From contig CAJNDT010000135.1 of the NCBI GenBank assembly GCA_905221615.1, forward strand, positions 235,037-299,036: 64,000 bases of DNA, in the 5' to 3' direction. Shown one piece after another: positions 43,157 through 53,192 of this stretch. The stretch comes from Symbiodinium sp. CCMP2592 (Eukaryota; Sar; Dinophyceae; Suessiales; Symbiodiniaceae). A program made the translations under genes and the position numbers. The notes below the pieces were generated by a model that was not told the origin of the DNA, made no database searches, and worked only from the letters and a program-made list of their open reading frames with translations. Position 1 is the stretch's first letter. Each line of letters opens with the position of its first letter.

Positions 43157-44545
43157 CTACCACTCTCGATGGTTCCAGCGTCGGTCGTGGTCCCAAGACC
43201 AACGACCACGGGACCACTGGTCCCGGTCCTCGTCGTCACGGCGGGACCTCTGGTCCTTGCCTTTGCCTTTGCCCTTGCCGTCTCTGCGGCGGGACTCCCG
43301 TTCGCGGTGCTCGCGCTCACGGGCTTCGGCTGCCTCGCGCTGCAAGGTCAGCCGAAGGGACTCGGGCGGCCCCCTAGTAGGGCGGCGCTCGCCACGGTAC
43401 TCGAGCTTGCCGTCTGTCCGCGGGACAGTGCCTGGGCAAGAGTAATTTTTCGCGCAGCGTGTGCAATGCATCACGCCGCACTCTGGACACTGCCAGGCCT
43501 TGCTGCGACGCTCGTGGGAAAACTGTCCCACAGCGCCACTGGCGCTAGGCTGATCGTAGGCATGCACTGCAGCCACGAAGGGGTGGAGCTCTCCGCATGC
43601 GCTGCATACGAATTCCGAAGACGGATCGCTCCAAATGTTCATCTGCATGTTGTCGCAGACTGAACATGCGAAGACTCGCTGAATCTCCCCCGCTCGGGGA
43701 CGCTCCGCCGCTGGCGGGCGAGCTTCCTGATCGTCTCGATCAGCGGTGTCATCTGACGCCGGGCCGCTGGCCCGGGTCCCAGCGACGCCAGCTGGGTTGT
43801 TGCGCGGGGGCTGCTGACAGGGACGCGGGCGAGAGCTCTCCCCACGACGCGCCACTGGCGGCGGGGGGGGCCGCTTGTTCTGGCGTGGGGCGGAGGCCTT
43901 CGGTGGCGCCGCTGGCGCCTGATCCCTGTCAGCTGCCGGCACTGCCGGGCTGGAGGACTTGCGCGCCACCTTGCCCTGAAGGGGAGGGTGCGGCTGCGCT
44001 GGCGGTGGCGGGGAGTCGCTCTCCGACTCCGACTCTTCCGAGCGGGAGCCTTGGTCGTCTTCGGTTTCATCCCGCCGCCCGCTGGGCTCCTCCACATCCA
44101 TATCCTCCGGCGCTGCCGAGGGAGCTTCCGCTGGAAGCGGTTCTTCTTTGACGCCCGAACCCGCTTCCTCAGCGGGGCTGGTCGGGGAGCGGCGCTGCGA
44201 GGCCGGCGCTGCGGCCGACGTGGGAGACGCGTTTGCCACCGCGCTGCGGTGGTCTTCGGAAGACACACCACGGGCCGCCGCTGGCGGCTCGGTGTTCGCA
44301 GGAACCACTGGGGGCTCGTAGCCCAAAAGAAGTCGCTGAAGAGCGACGGCATTGGCCTCTGAGCCGCCACTGGCGGGCTTGGTCCAGCCGGCGAGTTCCG
44401 CTGCCTCCGCCGCATTGACCACCACGTCCCCTATCTCTGATAGGGAGACGGCGGCTTCGTAGATGGCGGCCCTCTGGGCCTCCGGCACTGCACTGAGCGC
44501 CTGCAGCATCTGCTCGTTCGTTGGGTTCGCCATCGCTGATAGCAT
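43157..44545 (-). CDS. Element ORF2: proline/serine-rich protein with zinc-ribbon-like Cys pairs
   Basis: In-frame ATGs at 44545 (MLSAMANPTNEQM) and 44533 are both possible starts, giving about 460 residues. The N-terminus is helical (QALSAVPEAQRAAIYEAAV), the middle is a long disordered Pro/Ala/Ser/Glu region. The C-terminal third has FACSVCDNM...FVCSACGELH and CPECGVMHCTRCAKNYSC, two probable zinc-binding folds. The tail is very basic Arg/Asp-Arg-rich (GKGKGKDQRSRRDDEDRD). Nucleic-acid binding is likely; the function is unknown. It could be an additional Gag-like subunit. Confidence 0.6.
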   Translation of the reverse strand: MLSAMANPTNEQMLQALSAVPEAQRAAIYEAAVSLSEIGDVVVNAAEAAELAGWTKPASGGSEANAVALQRLLLGYEPPVVPANTEPPAAARGVSSEDHRSAVANASPTSAAAPASQRRSPTSPAEEAGSGVKEEPLPAEAPSAAPEDMDVEEPSGRRDETEDDQGSRSEESESESDSPPPPAQPHPPLQGKVARKSSSPAVPAADRDQAPAAPPKASAPRQNKRPPPPPVARRGESSRPRPCQQPPRNNPAGVAGTRASGPASDDTADRDDQEARPPAAERPRAGEIQRVFACSVCDNMQMNIWSDPSSEFVCSACGELHPFVAAVHAYDQPSASGAVGQFSHERRSKAWQCPECGVMHCTRCAKNYSCPGTVPRTDGKLEYRGERRPTRGPPESLRLTLQREAAEAREREHRERESRRRDGKGKGKGKDQRSRRDDEDRDQWSRGRWSWDHDRRWNHREW

Positions 44546-44891
44546 ACAAAGGCTGTTAGCTGAAGGCACGAAAGGGGCGACTTACTAAGCTGAAAAGGCT
44601 GCGGAAGAAAAGCACTGCTTGAAAACCGACACGGTTCAAAGAGCTGACTCAGCTGGAGAGACCTACCAGGCTCGCGTGACACACGACTGAAACAGGCGAG
44701 CAGCAGGCTTTTGCCGCATTTGAAATTATGCCGTCGGCTCGCCGCTGTGGGCGAGGTTCCAAAAACCTCGGAGACGCCCGCCCTGCAGAGGCTGCCGAAC
44801 TGTCGGCGGCGAAGCAAAAAGAGGTGCACTGCACCAGAAGTGACTATGGCGACTCACTGAGAAGCTAGCAGCTGCGCACTGCGCTCAGAGC

Positions 44892-46271
44892 CTAGCGGCG
44901 ACCGCCACGGGCGCCGTGATTTCGGGGTCGCTGACCCCGGCTGCTGCGGTAGCAGTTGTCGCATTCGTGATGATTGTGGGGGCTCCTGCCCACTGAGCAG
45001 TGCCGCCCACAAATTGCCATACCTTGGGAAATGCAGCCCTGCTGCGCGCAGGGCAGACAGCACATGAGGTCGCCTCGCCTCTCCGGGTACCTATCCCATC
45101 TGTCTGAGTTGGGTTGTGCCCAATAGGGCCATTCGTGCACGTCTGTGACGTGCAACTGCGGAGAAACCCTCCTGGCGTGCGTCACTAACGCACGGAGGCC
45201 AGGGTACCTGTTGTCGGTCGCTGACCCCAGGTTGCGCCAATCGTTATTCTGGGGGTCCTCCCCGGGCTGGAACTGCCAGCCCCGCTGGCGATTGCGACGC
45301 TGCGGTCGGGGCACGACCACAGTGTTCGCGTTGGGCGCGAACGGCACTGCCGTTGCGGCCTGGCTGCTAGCCAGGGATACCTCGGAGTCTCCCGAGTTCT
45401 GATCACTGTCAGTATCGATAACTTCAATGGCAGGCTCCGCCTCTGGCGGAGCGACGTCGGCAGCTGCGGCTGCGGGCGGGCTGCCTGTTGTGGCCGCAGC
45501 GGGCTTAGCAGGAGCGGCCGCTGGCGGCGGTAAGGGAGGGTCCGAGGCCGATGCCGACGCTGTCGGCAGAGCGGTACTGGACGAGGCGGTGGGGTCGGTG
45601 CTGCCGCTGGCAACTTTGTGAGACTTCTTCTTTTTCTTTTCAGAAGGGATTATCTTAATCCAACCGCCCTTGCCTTTGCCCTTACCCTCTGGGTGCCAAT
45701 GGAAGCCGCTGGCTTCCACCTTGGTGGCCACGTGGCCCTCTAGGGCGTCCACCCAATTAAGTCTCCACTGGAGTTTGGGCACATTATCCTCCTCCCCACT
45801 GGGGGGCCAGTCAAAAAGGCCAGTATACGGCCAGCCAGGTGTGGCCGCTGGCCGCATAGGCACGTCGCGCTGCGACATGGTATACCGGTGCATCGGATAG
45901 GCACTGCCTGATGTGTCCGGTTGTTCCCCTTGCATCTGCGCGAAAGGGTAAAAGGGAGGCCAAACTTTGGACTCCCCTTCCCCTGCGCGGTTCAAAGCTT
46001 CATGGTCGTCGCTGACGACCGCGGGGTCTACCCGCATGGCACAGCTAATGGCCCAAAGGAGATAACTTATCTCCTGTTGTGCCATCTCCTCACGCATGGC
46101 CTGCTCTAACACGAAAATTGGATTGCACTGCAAAAAACGGAGGCAGGAGCGACACTGTCGCACGCGTTGCAAACATTGTGGCGCTGCCAACTGATTCTCT
46201 CGACCGTCCCTTCTAGGGTACGGCGCCTCTGGCGATTCAGCCGCGTAATTGCGGGCTGCTTGGTCAACCAT
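44892..46271 (-). CDS. Element ORF1: low-complexity protein with cysteine-rich ends
   Basis: The ATG at 46271 (MVDQAARNYAAESPEAP) gives about 459 residues. A cysteine cluster near residue 35-45 (CLQRVRQCRSCLRFLQC) is followed by a folded-looking stretch and a basic KKKKKSHK patch. After it comes a Pro/Ala-rich linker containing EPAIEVIDTDSDQ, which resembles a SUMO-interacting motif. The C-terminus is Cys/His-rich (MCCLPCAQQGC, ICGRHCSVG, HHECDNCYRS). No family recognised. It is the first gene after the A1 repeat. Confidence 0.55.
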   Translation of the reverse strand: MVDQAARNYAAESPEAPYPRRDGRENQLAAPQCLQRVRQCRSCLRFLQCNPIFVLEQAMREEMAQQEISYLLWAISCAMRVDPAVVSDDHEALNRAGEGESKVWPPFYPFAQMQGEQPDTSGSAYPMHRYTMSQRDVPMRPAATPGWPYTGLFDWPPSGEEDNVPKLQWRLNWVDALEGHVATKVEASGFHWHPEGKGKGKGGWIKIIPSEKKKKKSHKVASGSTDPTASSSTALPTASASASDPPLPPPAAAPAKPAAATTGSPPAAAAADVAPPEAEPAIEVIDTDSDQNSGDSEVSLASSQAATAVPFAPNANTVVVPRPQRRNRQRGWQFQPGEDPQNNDWRNLGSATDNRYPGLRALVTHARRVSPQLHVTDVHEWPYWAQPNSDRWDRYPERRGDLMCCLPCAQQGCISQGMAICGRHCSVGRSPHNHHECDNCYRSSRGQRPRNHGARGGRR

Positions 46272-46354
46272 AACTGTCACTGACAGCTATAAAAAGGGGA
46301 GTGGAAGGACGTCGCTGACGACCCCCACTGCTGCGGAGCACTACAAGATACTCT

Positions 46355-46520
46355 ACAAAAACTTTTTGGATCACAGATCCAACTCCAAGCCGAAAGCTGC
46401 ACGGCAAAGTTTGTCTAGTGTCACTCACACACAAGTGAAAACACTGTTTTCCTTTTTCGACAAACTTTGTCTACACTTTCGGCGGAAAATAAAACCCATT
46501 CACGCACGCATGATGGATGC
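46355..46520 (-). repeat. A1 split direct repeat (5' end of the element)
   Basis: 166 bp, identical by eye to A2. Promoter functions are expected in this repeat by analogy to other DIRS elements but no element was recognised. Confidence 0.92.
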
Positions 46521-46997
46521 AAGATAAATGGCAAAAGTTCAATCAAATCATAGCTATGCCAGGTCAGCATGTGCAACAAGAAGTCTTTCACTGCACACTG
46601 ACTGCAGCTGCCTCGCTTCAAGAAGCACCGATGTGAAAATCAGCACTTGAGTCACTTAAAATCGATCTGAAAGATCTTGAGCGCTTGAGAATCGATCACT
46701 CTGAACGGATTTGAATGCCAGCAGCTTACCCTGCCTGGCCCAAACTGGCCCCTGCAGAGCTCGGACACGGACACTTCTTCAGCTGTAAGACTGTAAGCTG
46801 CTCTTAAGTGCTAGCTGCTAGCTGCTAGTACATGTCTACATACATTCCAGGATGGCAGGCACCCAGTCTCCAAAACGCTACGTGGCTTCAGGCTCGCGCG
46901 GAGCTGCCGTGCTGCTAGCTCTAGCTGGCTTGCAGCACAGAAGCTTAAGATCACATGGAAAAATGCGGTGCTGAAAGAACTTGGCTCATCCAAGAAC
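46521..46997. other. Right flank of the retrotransposon; no exon identified
   Basis: Contains GCTAGCTGCTAGCTGCTAG-type short repeats. The host gene's next exon, if it exists, was not found here or beyond the element. So whether the insertion is intronic is open. Confidence 0.4.
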
Positions 46998-47270
46998 CTC
47001 CCGAGCTTTGCTTAGCAATGCTCCGCACACTGCCTGCTCATCAATCTCGCCCCCACTGATCTTCGCAATCTGGGACGTCAGGATTGCCTTGTTGGATGTG
47101 GCAAGCCCCAAATGCAAACAGGACTCCAGCATCAGGACCTTCACAGAAACAACACGGGCATTTGCATCTGCCATGGTGGACTCAGCGGACGTGTAGCCAT
47201 CCCCTTCAATGATGTTCTTCTCATACAAGCCACCGTACTTGGACATCGACTGCTCAAGTCTGGTCATGGC
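46998..47270 (-). CDS. Exon of an unrecognised minus-strand gene (gene X2)
   Basis: Acceptor CCAATGCAG|GCC at 47271; donor GGGAG|GTTCTT after 46998. Reads AMTRLEQSMSKYGGLYEKN to VCGALLSKARE: soluble, helical and without a known domain. Exons of the same strand and style occur every 1-2 kb up to 55.4 kb, so I treat them as one gene. Confidence 0.6.
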
Positions 47271-48231
47271 CTGCATTGGATTTTGGGCTAGCTAGATTCG
47301 GCTTGATAATCAGATAGTCAGTCAGTTACAGTTAGTTACAGTAGGTTACAGCAAAAAGACTGACTAGTTGTGATTCATGACTAGTTATTTGTTTCATTAG
47401 AATAATTGAAATTCGAATGCCAGAAGCTGGATTCTACAATAAAGTCACTAAAGAACCCTCGTAGGCGTACACGATTCCTAGGTCCTACATTATGGCATAA
47501 AGGAACATAACATCTTGTGTATCTTCTCGGGTTCCCACTTTGACATTATGTCATTATGACCATTATGACATATGTGAGCGCGGGGCCCCAAGACTGCTGA
47601 TTAAAATATGCTGGATTGCTCAATGCTGCTGCAGAACTGCAAGTGAAATGACCTCCACAGACACAGACACCTCTCCCACAGCGAAAAAACCCCAACCTCC
47701 ATCCCTTTCCTCATGGCCCACGTCTCTGCTGCTGCCACCGACCACTGACTAGTGACTAGTGACTAGTGGCTAGTGGTGACTAGTGACTCATGACTCATGA
47801 CGAGTGTGACCACTGTGAGTAGCGACTACAGTGACTGCAGTTTCCAAGATTTCTGGCACAAAGCAACACCATAACCACCATGACCTAACTATGCTTTTCA
47901 TTCCACCTCAGCTCGGTGTGTGAGTGTCTAGTGTAGTGCACTGTTATGTGGAATGTAAACTTTTAAAAACTAGTAACTAGTAGACTTAATAGAATAGTAG
48001 TAGTGACTAGTAGAATAACAGAATCTAGAATCTAGAAAGTTCGAAAAAAGGTCGAGCAGAGAAAGTTCGAAAAACAAGGTCGATCACAAAAGTTAGGAAA
48101 AAAGGTCGAGCAAACATAAAAGTTCAAAAAAACGAGTCGAGCAACATCGAAGAACCCACAGGTGTAGCCATGTAACCATATCCACCACTTCACCAACCAA
48201 CTCAATCCCTCAACCCACACCGCAAGCTCAC
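47271..48231 (-). repeat. Intron rich in ACTAGT-type short repeats
   Basis: Runs such as GACTAGTGACTAGTGACTAGT (first 20 bases typical) at 47,745-47,800 and TAGTAACTAGTAGA at 47,970-48,020. Similar CTAGT clusters appear in nearly every putative intron of this gene. Confidence 0.6.
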
Positions 48232-48824
48232 AGAGCCTCGCGAAGGTTCTTGAAGTCAGTCTGCACCAAGCCTCCCTTGAGCGTGGCGATGGAGACCCCT
48301 GCCTTCTCCAGGACCTCCTCAGCATTATTGGCATCCTTGATGCCGAGCTTCCACGAGGTCGCTGCCAAGTCAAGATCCTGTGTGTGCGTGGACATCGTGG
48401 CCAAAATGTCCTGCACCTCCTTGATCTGTCCCTCGAACACTGAGGCCACACCTGCCTGCAACACATGCGTCTGCTTGAAGACCGCCTCCTTCACAGCGTC
48501 TCGCACACAGCACTTGAGCAAAGTGCCCTTGACCTTCTCCTTGGTCACGTTCGACTCCAAGTCCAAGCTTTGCTGGATGGCCCGCTCCATGCTGAGCATG
48601 GACTTTGCGTATTGGTCAAGGCGAACGTTCTTTGGGTCTCTCTGAACACGGACTGACGGTGTGATGCCAAGGGACCTGTAGGCCGCTTCGGTTCCTTTGG
48701 TAATCTGGCACTCGCGCAAAAGCGTGGTTTGCAGGGACCAGAAGTCACTGTTGAGCGCAGCCTTCTTTTGGATCGTGACAATCGCGGTGAATTCTGACTT
48801 CGAAATGTCACTGCCCTCCATCAC
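48232..48824 (-). CDS. Exon of gene X2
   Basis: Acceptor CCACTGAG|GTG at 48825 and strong donor CTCT|GTGAGC at 48231. Encodes 197 residues, helical and mixed-charge (SEFTAIVTIQKKAAL, KGTLLKCCVRDAVKEAVF, GIKDANNAEEVLEKAG). Coiled-coil or helical-bundle character is likely. No family recognised. Confidence 0.7.
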
Positions 48825-49904
48825 CTCAGTGGTTGTAATTGTAGTCATTGTAGTCACTGTAGTCAAGCCAGCAAGCAATCAGCTACGAGTAAGTCAGTCT
48901 TGGGTTGTGTGCTGTGTTTTTTTTGCTGTGTCTGCAGAGACTTGGTCTGCGTCGGAATCGGCCCTAGGGCCCTAGGGGGTACAGGTTCTTTAGAGACTTT
49001 AGAGTTAGATTTGCCACTTCCATAATGCCATAATGGGTCTTTGGAGCCAATATTCAGGTTGAGTCGCTGAGCAGTTCCCGAATCAAGCGTGGGTTTTGTT
49101 TAGGACCTCATTGAACTCGTTGACCGCGATTAGACGACTGGGCGGTTAGGCTCACCAGGCTGACCGGACAACGCAAATCATCACTGCTGCCTGGAAGCTC
49201 TGATCTTCATGCTTTGCAGCATGTTCGGGAGGGCCTCGACACAGGCTTGCTTCACCTTGGCTCGACAAATTGCATCCAACTCTATGGGATACTGAACGAT
49301 ATTGGCTCATTGCTGATTCGGAAGATGAATGCCATGGCCCATGGCAGTTGTTCAGCTCTAATGACTCTAATCTAAAGAATGTTCCAACCTCTGATAGCGG
49401 ATAGAGTCCGACAGCTGTCGTTTGGCCAGGCTTTAGGCCCAATACTATAAGACATGAGCCCGTTGTTTTCATATCATTGGCACCAAAGCCCCACATGACC
49501 TTGATTGGGTTCCAAGCAGCAGCAGTAGCAGCAGCGATAAAAATTCATTAGCCATTAAAACATTTCAACCAAGTCTATAGTCTCTGACAAACAGAAACAG
49601 AAATACAGTGATCATTAAATTCATTAAATGCAAGGCCTAGGGCCTCTGACCAGAGCGAGACCAGTACCCACGGTACCCGGTACCAGGAAACTGAAATAGC
49701 AAACCAAAGAAGGAATAGTCACTAATAGTTAATGGTGGAATAGCAACTGGAGTACCAGAGCCACTCGAGTCACCAGAGTAGTCACTAGATTCACTAGATT
49801 AGAATAGTTGGGTAAAGAGTAGTGATAATGACTGATACCGTAGTGTAGTTGAATAGCTGACTCGTTTATGATTTTATGAACCATCAGATAATCATCACTA
49901 TCAC
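48825..49904. other. Intron of gene X2; nothing else recognised
   Basis: AT-richer DNA with trinucleotide (AGC)n traces at about 49,515 and ACTAG-type repeats near 49,780. No coding block with motif support. Confidence 0.4.
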
Positions 49905-50791
49905 GGGGCATCTGCAGTCAGCTCGTCCGGCAGACCACCGATGTTCTCGAGAGCAATCGCCACATCCTTCAACGGCAGGCTGCGCAGATTGTCCGGGGAG
50001 GCATCCAAAGGCACGCAACGAAGCACTGCCTCCACAAAGCCTTGCACACCCAAAGTTGTGCCGGCAGACTCCTTGAACTTCTCCAGCCGGTGAAGAAGCT
50101 CGACCGCTTCCTGATCCATCGGATACAACTCCAAGCCCTTGATGACGACACTCACCATCTCAAGGCTGACCGACTTCCTCTCGGCCTCGGGGACGTTCTC
50201 CGTCGCCAGGATTGTGGATGTCGCATCCCGGAGCTCAGACAGCAGCAGACTCGAAAGCTCACGAGTAGCACCGTCTCTCATCTTCTCCACATACACTGGC
50301 AACCGCATCAGGGCTTTCTTCATGAGGGTGATGTCCATCGCCTCCTTGCCCTCCCTCGCCTCCCTGACCATTGCCAGCATCTCCTCGTACTCACCCTTGA
50401 TCGCGCGGGAAGAGCCTGCCTTCTTCTCCATCTCTTCTGCCAGCCCACTGTAAAACCCATTGCCTCCGAAAAGCAGGGACTTGGAGGTGACAATGATGTT
50501 GTGGCTGCTGGTCTCGTTCTTGAGAAACTGCAGATCGTCCATGCCAGCATTCTTGGAGCTTTCTGCAGGATCAAGCAGGGTCACAAAGGCAGCTGAAACA
50601 TGGCGGATGCGCTCCAGCCCTGTCTGCACACCTGTCGGGATCCAGCTCTTGTCCGGGTCCTGCAAAGCCACAATCTCCTCAAGCAACGTAGAGCAGATGA
50701 ACTTGATCACGTGGCAGGTGGCCTCGCCAGCAGCCAAAAGGTCGCATAGCCCATCTGTGTAGAATGCGCTGCACAGGCTGTCTCCCACGGC
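49905..50791 (-). CDS. Large exon of gene X2
   Basis: 887 bp bounded by acceptor GATGTCAG|GCC (50792) and donor GCCCC|GTGATA (49904). Reads AVGDSLCSAFYTDGLCDLL to LPDELTADAP, almost entirely alpha-helical by composition (EEMEKKAGSSRAIKGEYEEM, LMKKALMRLPVYVEKMRDG). No signal, TM or catalytic motif. Confidence 0.72.
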
Positions 50792-51677
50792 CTGACATCA
50801 CGAAAAAGGTTCCGGCAATCGGCACTTGTTCAACGACTGAACAACCGTAATCAAGAGGAATCCAGCAACACAATAATCAGTAACTAGTAACCAGTAACTA
50901 GTAAACTTAGCAAACCCAGTAAACTGAAGCCAACTTCAAACTTTGAGAAAATCAGCTGGCAGCAGATCGGCTATGACAAGGGCTCTCGGCTCGGGTGATT
51001 TCTGGACCTAGACCTAGGACCTAGGACCTAGGACGGGACCTTTAGAACTTAAAGGCTGAGGGTTCACGCTGCAAGCCGCCGCAACTCTCCAGACTCCAGA
51101 ATCCAAAAGCCCAAGAGTGCCCCAAACCATTACGACCAAACACAAAAACCCATAGCTTCAGACCATACTTGGCAAATCACCACAGTACAGTACAGTACAG
51201 TACTCAGTAAAGTAACTCAGCACAGCAGAGCACTCAGTACAATACAGCCATCACAGAGCTTCCAAAGCAACATGTCTTCCTGGGCCTCTTGCCTGCGGAA
51301 GGAAGAACAAACCAGGCTCGCTAGAATCACCAGAACACTAGAATCACTAGAACCAAACATATAAAACATCCAACAATCTGCAATCTACAATGTCTACAAT
51401 CTTCCACAGATGAGGCTGACTTCATTGTTTTGTTACGTTGCCATCAGCCCAGCACACACAGCATGCGTTAAGAAATTAGGGTAGCAGCAGCTACAATCTA
51501 CAAAGGAGAGTATCCTCCAACACGATCAATATCTATTCAATCGACTCCATTCCTATCTGGTTTGCGCTAATTCGCTAATCATATCAGTCATACCATGGCC
51601 TCGATTCCTACATGCATTCCATCACATAGGTTTGGAGTTTAGTTTAGAGCTTAAAGACACAGAAACAAGAATCCTGC

Positions 51678-52151
51678 CTGCCAAATTTCGTTGTGCTGCT
51701 CCATCATGGCAATCTCCTCAACAAGTTCGCATTCCCCGAGCTCCTGCGCCTGCTTGTCCGTGATGGCGGAAATCAAATTGGCATACGTAGGTCGAAGAAC
51801 ATCATCGGTCCCCTGAACATTGGCTTTCACCGGGACCAGCATCGTAACCAGGACCTGCACGGCCTCCAGCTGGGACAACTTCCTCAAAGCGTCATCCTTG
51901 GATCTGGCCTTCTCAGCCACATCTTTGATCTGCAGCCACAGGTGGGCAGCATGGCGTTCGGCCAACACCATGCGAACCTGAACTGGCAATTCGAAGTTGG
52001 CCCGCGTGACCAGGGTGACGGCTTGCTGCAGGGCCGTCTCTGAAAGGGAAGCACCACCTTGCGCAAGGCTTGCCGCTTTCTCGCACAAGGAAATTCTGTT
52101 CTCGAGCAGCAGCTTTGCTCCTCCGGTGAGGCGCTCCAAGAGCTTTTTTGC
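51678..52151 (-). CDS. Exon of gene X2
   Basis: Acceptor TTCCCAG|GCA at 52152; GC donor TGGCAG|GCAGG after 51678. Reads AKKLLERLTGGAKLLLENRI to MMEQHNEIWQ, helical with regular Leu/Ala spacing. Confidence 0.7.
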
Positions 52152-52339
52152 CTGGGAACTGCATTGGAATTGGAACTTATGTGCACCTGGACACCTAATG
52201 ACTAATGACGACTGAGTAGTACTGCTTGCGAGCTACTGCCTTCATCATTGTCACTGAAGCAGGGCCAATGATGAAAAGATCTAGTTACTGTAGTTAATTC
52301 AGTGACTGAGTTACTCAGTTACTGCGTTACGGACACTGA

Positions 52340-52572
52340 CAATCAGACTCAGAGGTGTCACAGCAATTTCCGAGGCCGGTACAGCAGCAACTCGGACGCC
52401 CAGTTTTTCTCCACGAAGATGTCTTGCCACGTCCAAGCCAAGCAAGCAAACCTGCTGGGGCTGACCCAGCTTTGCTTGCACCCGTTGCATTTCGCTGTCA
52501 AGCTGGCTCTCACCTTCAACCTCCGCACGGTCCTGGAGAGAGGGCTCAAATTTGAAGCAGGAACCTTCAACC
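52340..52572 (-). CDS. Exon of gene X2, limits approximate
   Basis: A likely acceptor GGTTGAAG|GTTCC precedes SCFKFEPSLQDRAEVEGESQ and the exon continues CLLGLDVARHLRGEKLG. The donor is not resolved between about 52,325 and 52,360. No domain recognised. Confidence 0.5.
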
Positions 52573-52790
52573 CGAATGACACCAGCCAGCATAAAAGATC
52601 TTCAGAGAGGAATGGCAGTACAGGGGTACTAGAACACTCGATGCAAAATGACTTCATGGCGTGTTGGCCACTGAATCTGTTCCATGAACTTGGTACACTC
52701 ACTACTCAACTCACTACTCACTAGTCACTAGTCACTACTCACTCAGTCCAGAAGTCACTGAAATAGCCTACCTACCAGGGCCTACCAGCC

Positions 52791-53192
52791 GAGCAACAAG
52801 TCAATGACCAATCGCATATCATAAAGTATGTTAAAAACACCTTTCACACTCGGGTCCTTCACCTTGGAAAGGCCTGACACTCCTGAGTTCCTGGAGCCCT
52901 GAGACAGCCTGGACCTTCCACCAAGAGATCTTGCAGGAGACGTCTCCCTTCTCACAGGCTCAGTCGGCTCGCGTGTGGTTGGGGGGGGGGCTGCAGTCGC
53001 CTTGGCCGCGGCTTTGGCCTTGCGCTTGGGTGCCCTTTTCAACTCCACCTGGGAAAGGGCTGAGCTGACTGCTATGCGGCCAGGCCCAACACCACGGGTG
53101 GGCCTTGTCTGTGCAATGACATCTTGCAGATCCTCCTCTGCAAGCTCTTCCTCGAGCTCCTCCTCCTCGCTTTCGACAGCAACAGCTGCTGC
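52791..53192 (-). CDS. Exon of gene X2: acidic then basic, disordered
   Basis: Acceptor TTTTGACAG|GCAGC at 53193 and donor GGCTG|GTAGG. Begins with an acidic run (VESEEEELEEELAEEDLQD), then a basic nuclear-localisation-like stretch (VELKRAPKRKAKAAAKATA), then Ser/Arg-rich sequence. It suggests a nuclear, nucleic-acid-associated protein; inference only. Confidence 0.68.

Larger units (their letters stand above)
35220..46520 (-). mobile_element. DIRS-order (tyrosine recombinase) retrotransposon with split direct repeats, about 11.3 kb
   Basis: Read on the minus strand the structure is A1 (46355-46520), five ORFs (46271 to 36084), B1 (35836-36051), A2 (35670-35835), a 234-bp spacer and B2 (35220-35435). 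B1 and A2 abut exactly. A1 and A2 are identical over 166 bp by eye. B1 and B2 share about 216 bp with one visible mismatch. This A-B-A-B split direct repeat is the hallmark of PAT/Ngaro-like members of the DIRS order, which integrate through a circular intermediate using a tyrosine recombinase. The RT, RNase H and tyrosine recombinase coding regions are open, so the insertion is probably recent. No target duplication is expected and none was seen. Confidence 0.88.

Noticed and set aside
47745..47800. ACTAGT palindrome clusters as recombination or att sites
   Set aside because: They are scattered through most introns of the region in irregular number, which fits simple-repeat drift better than specific sites.
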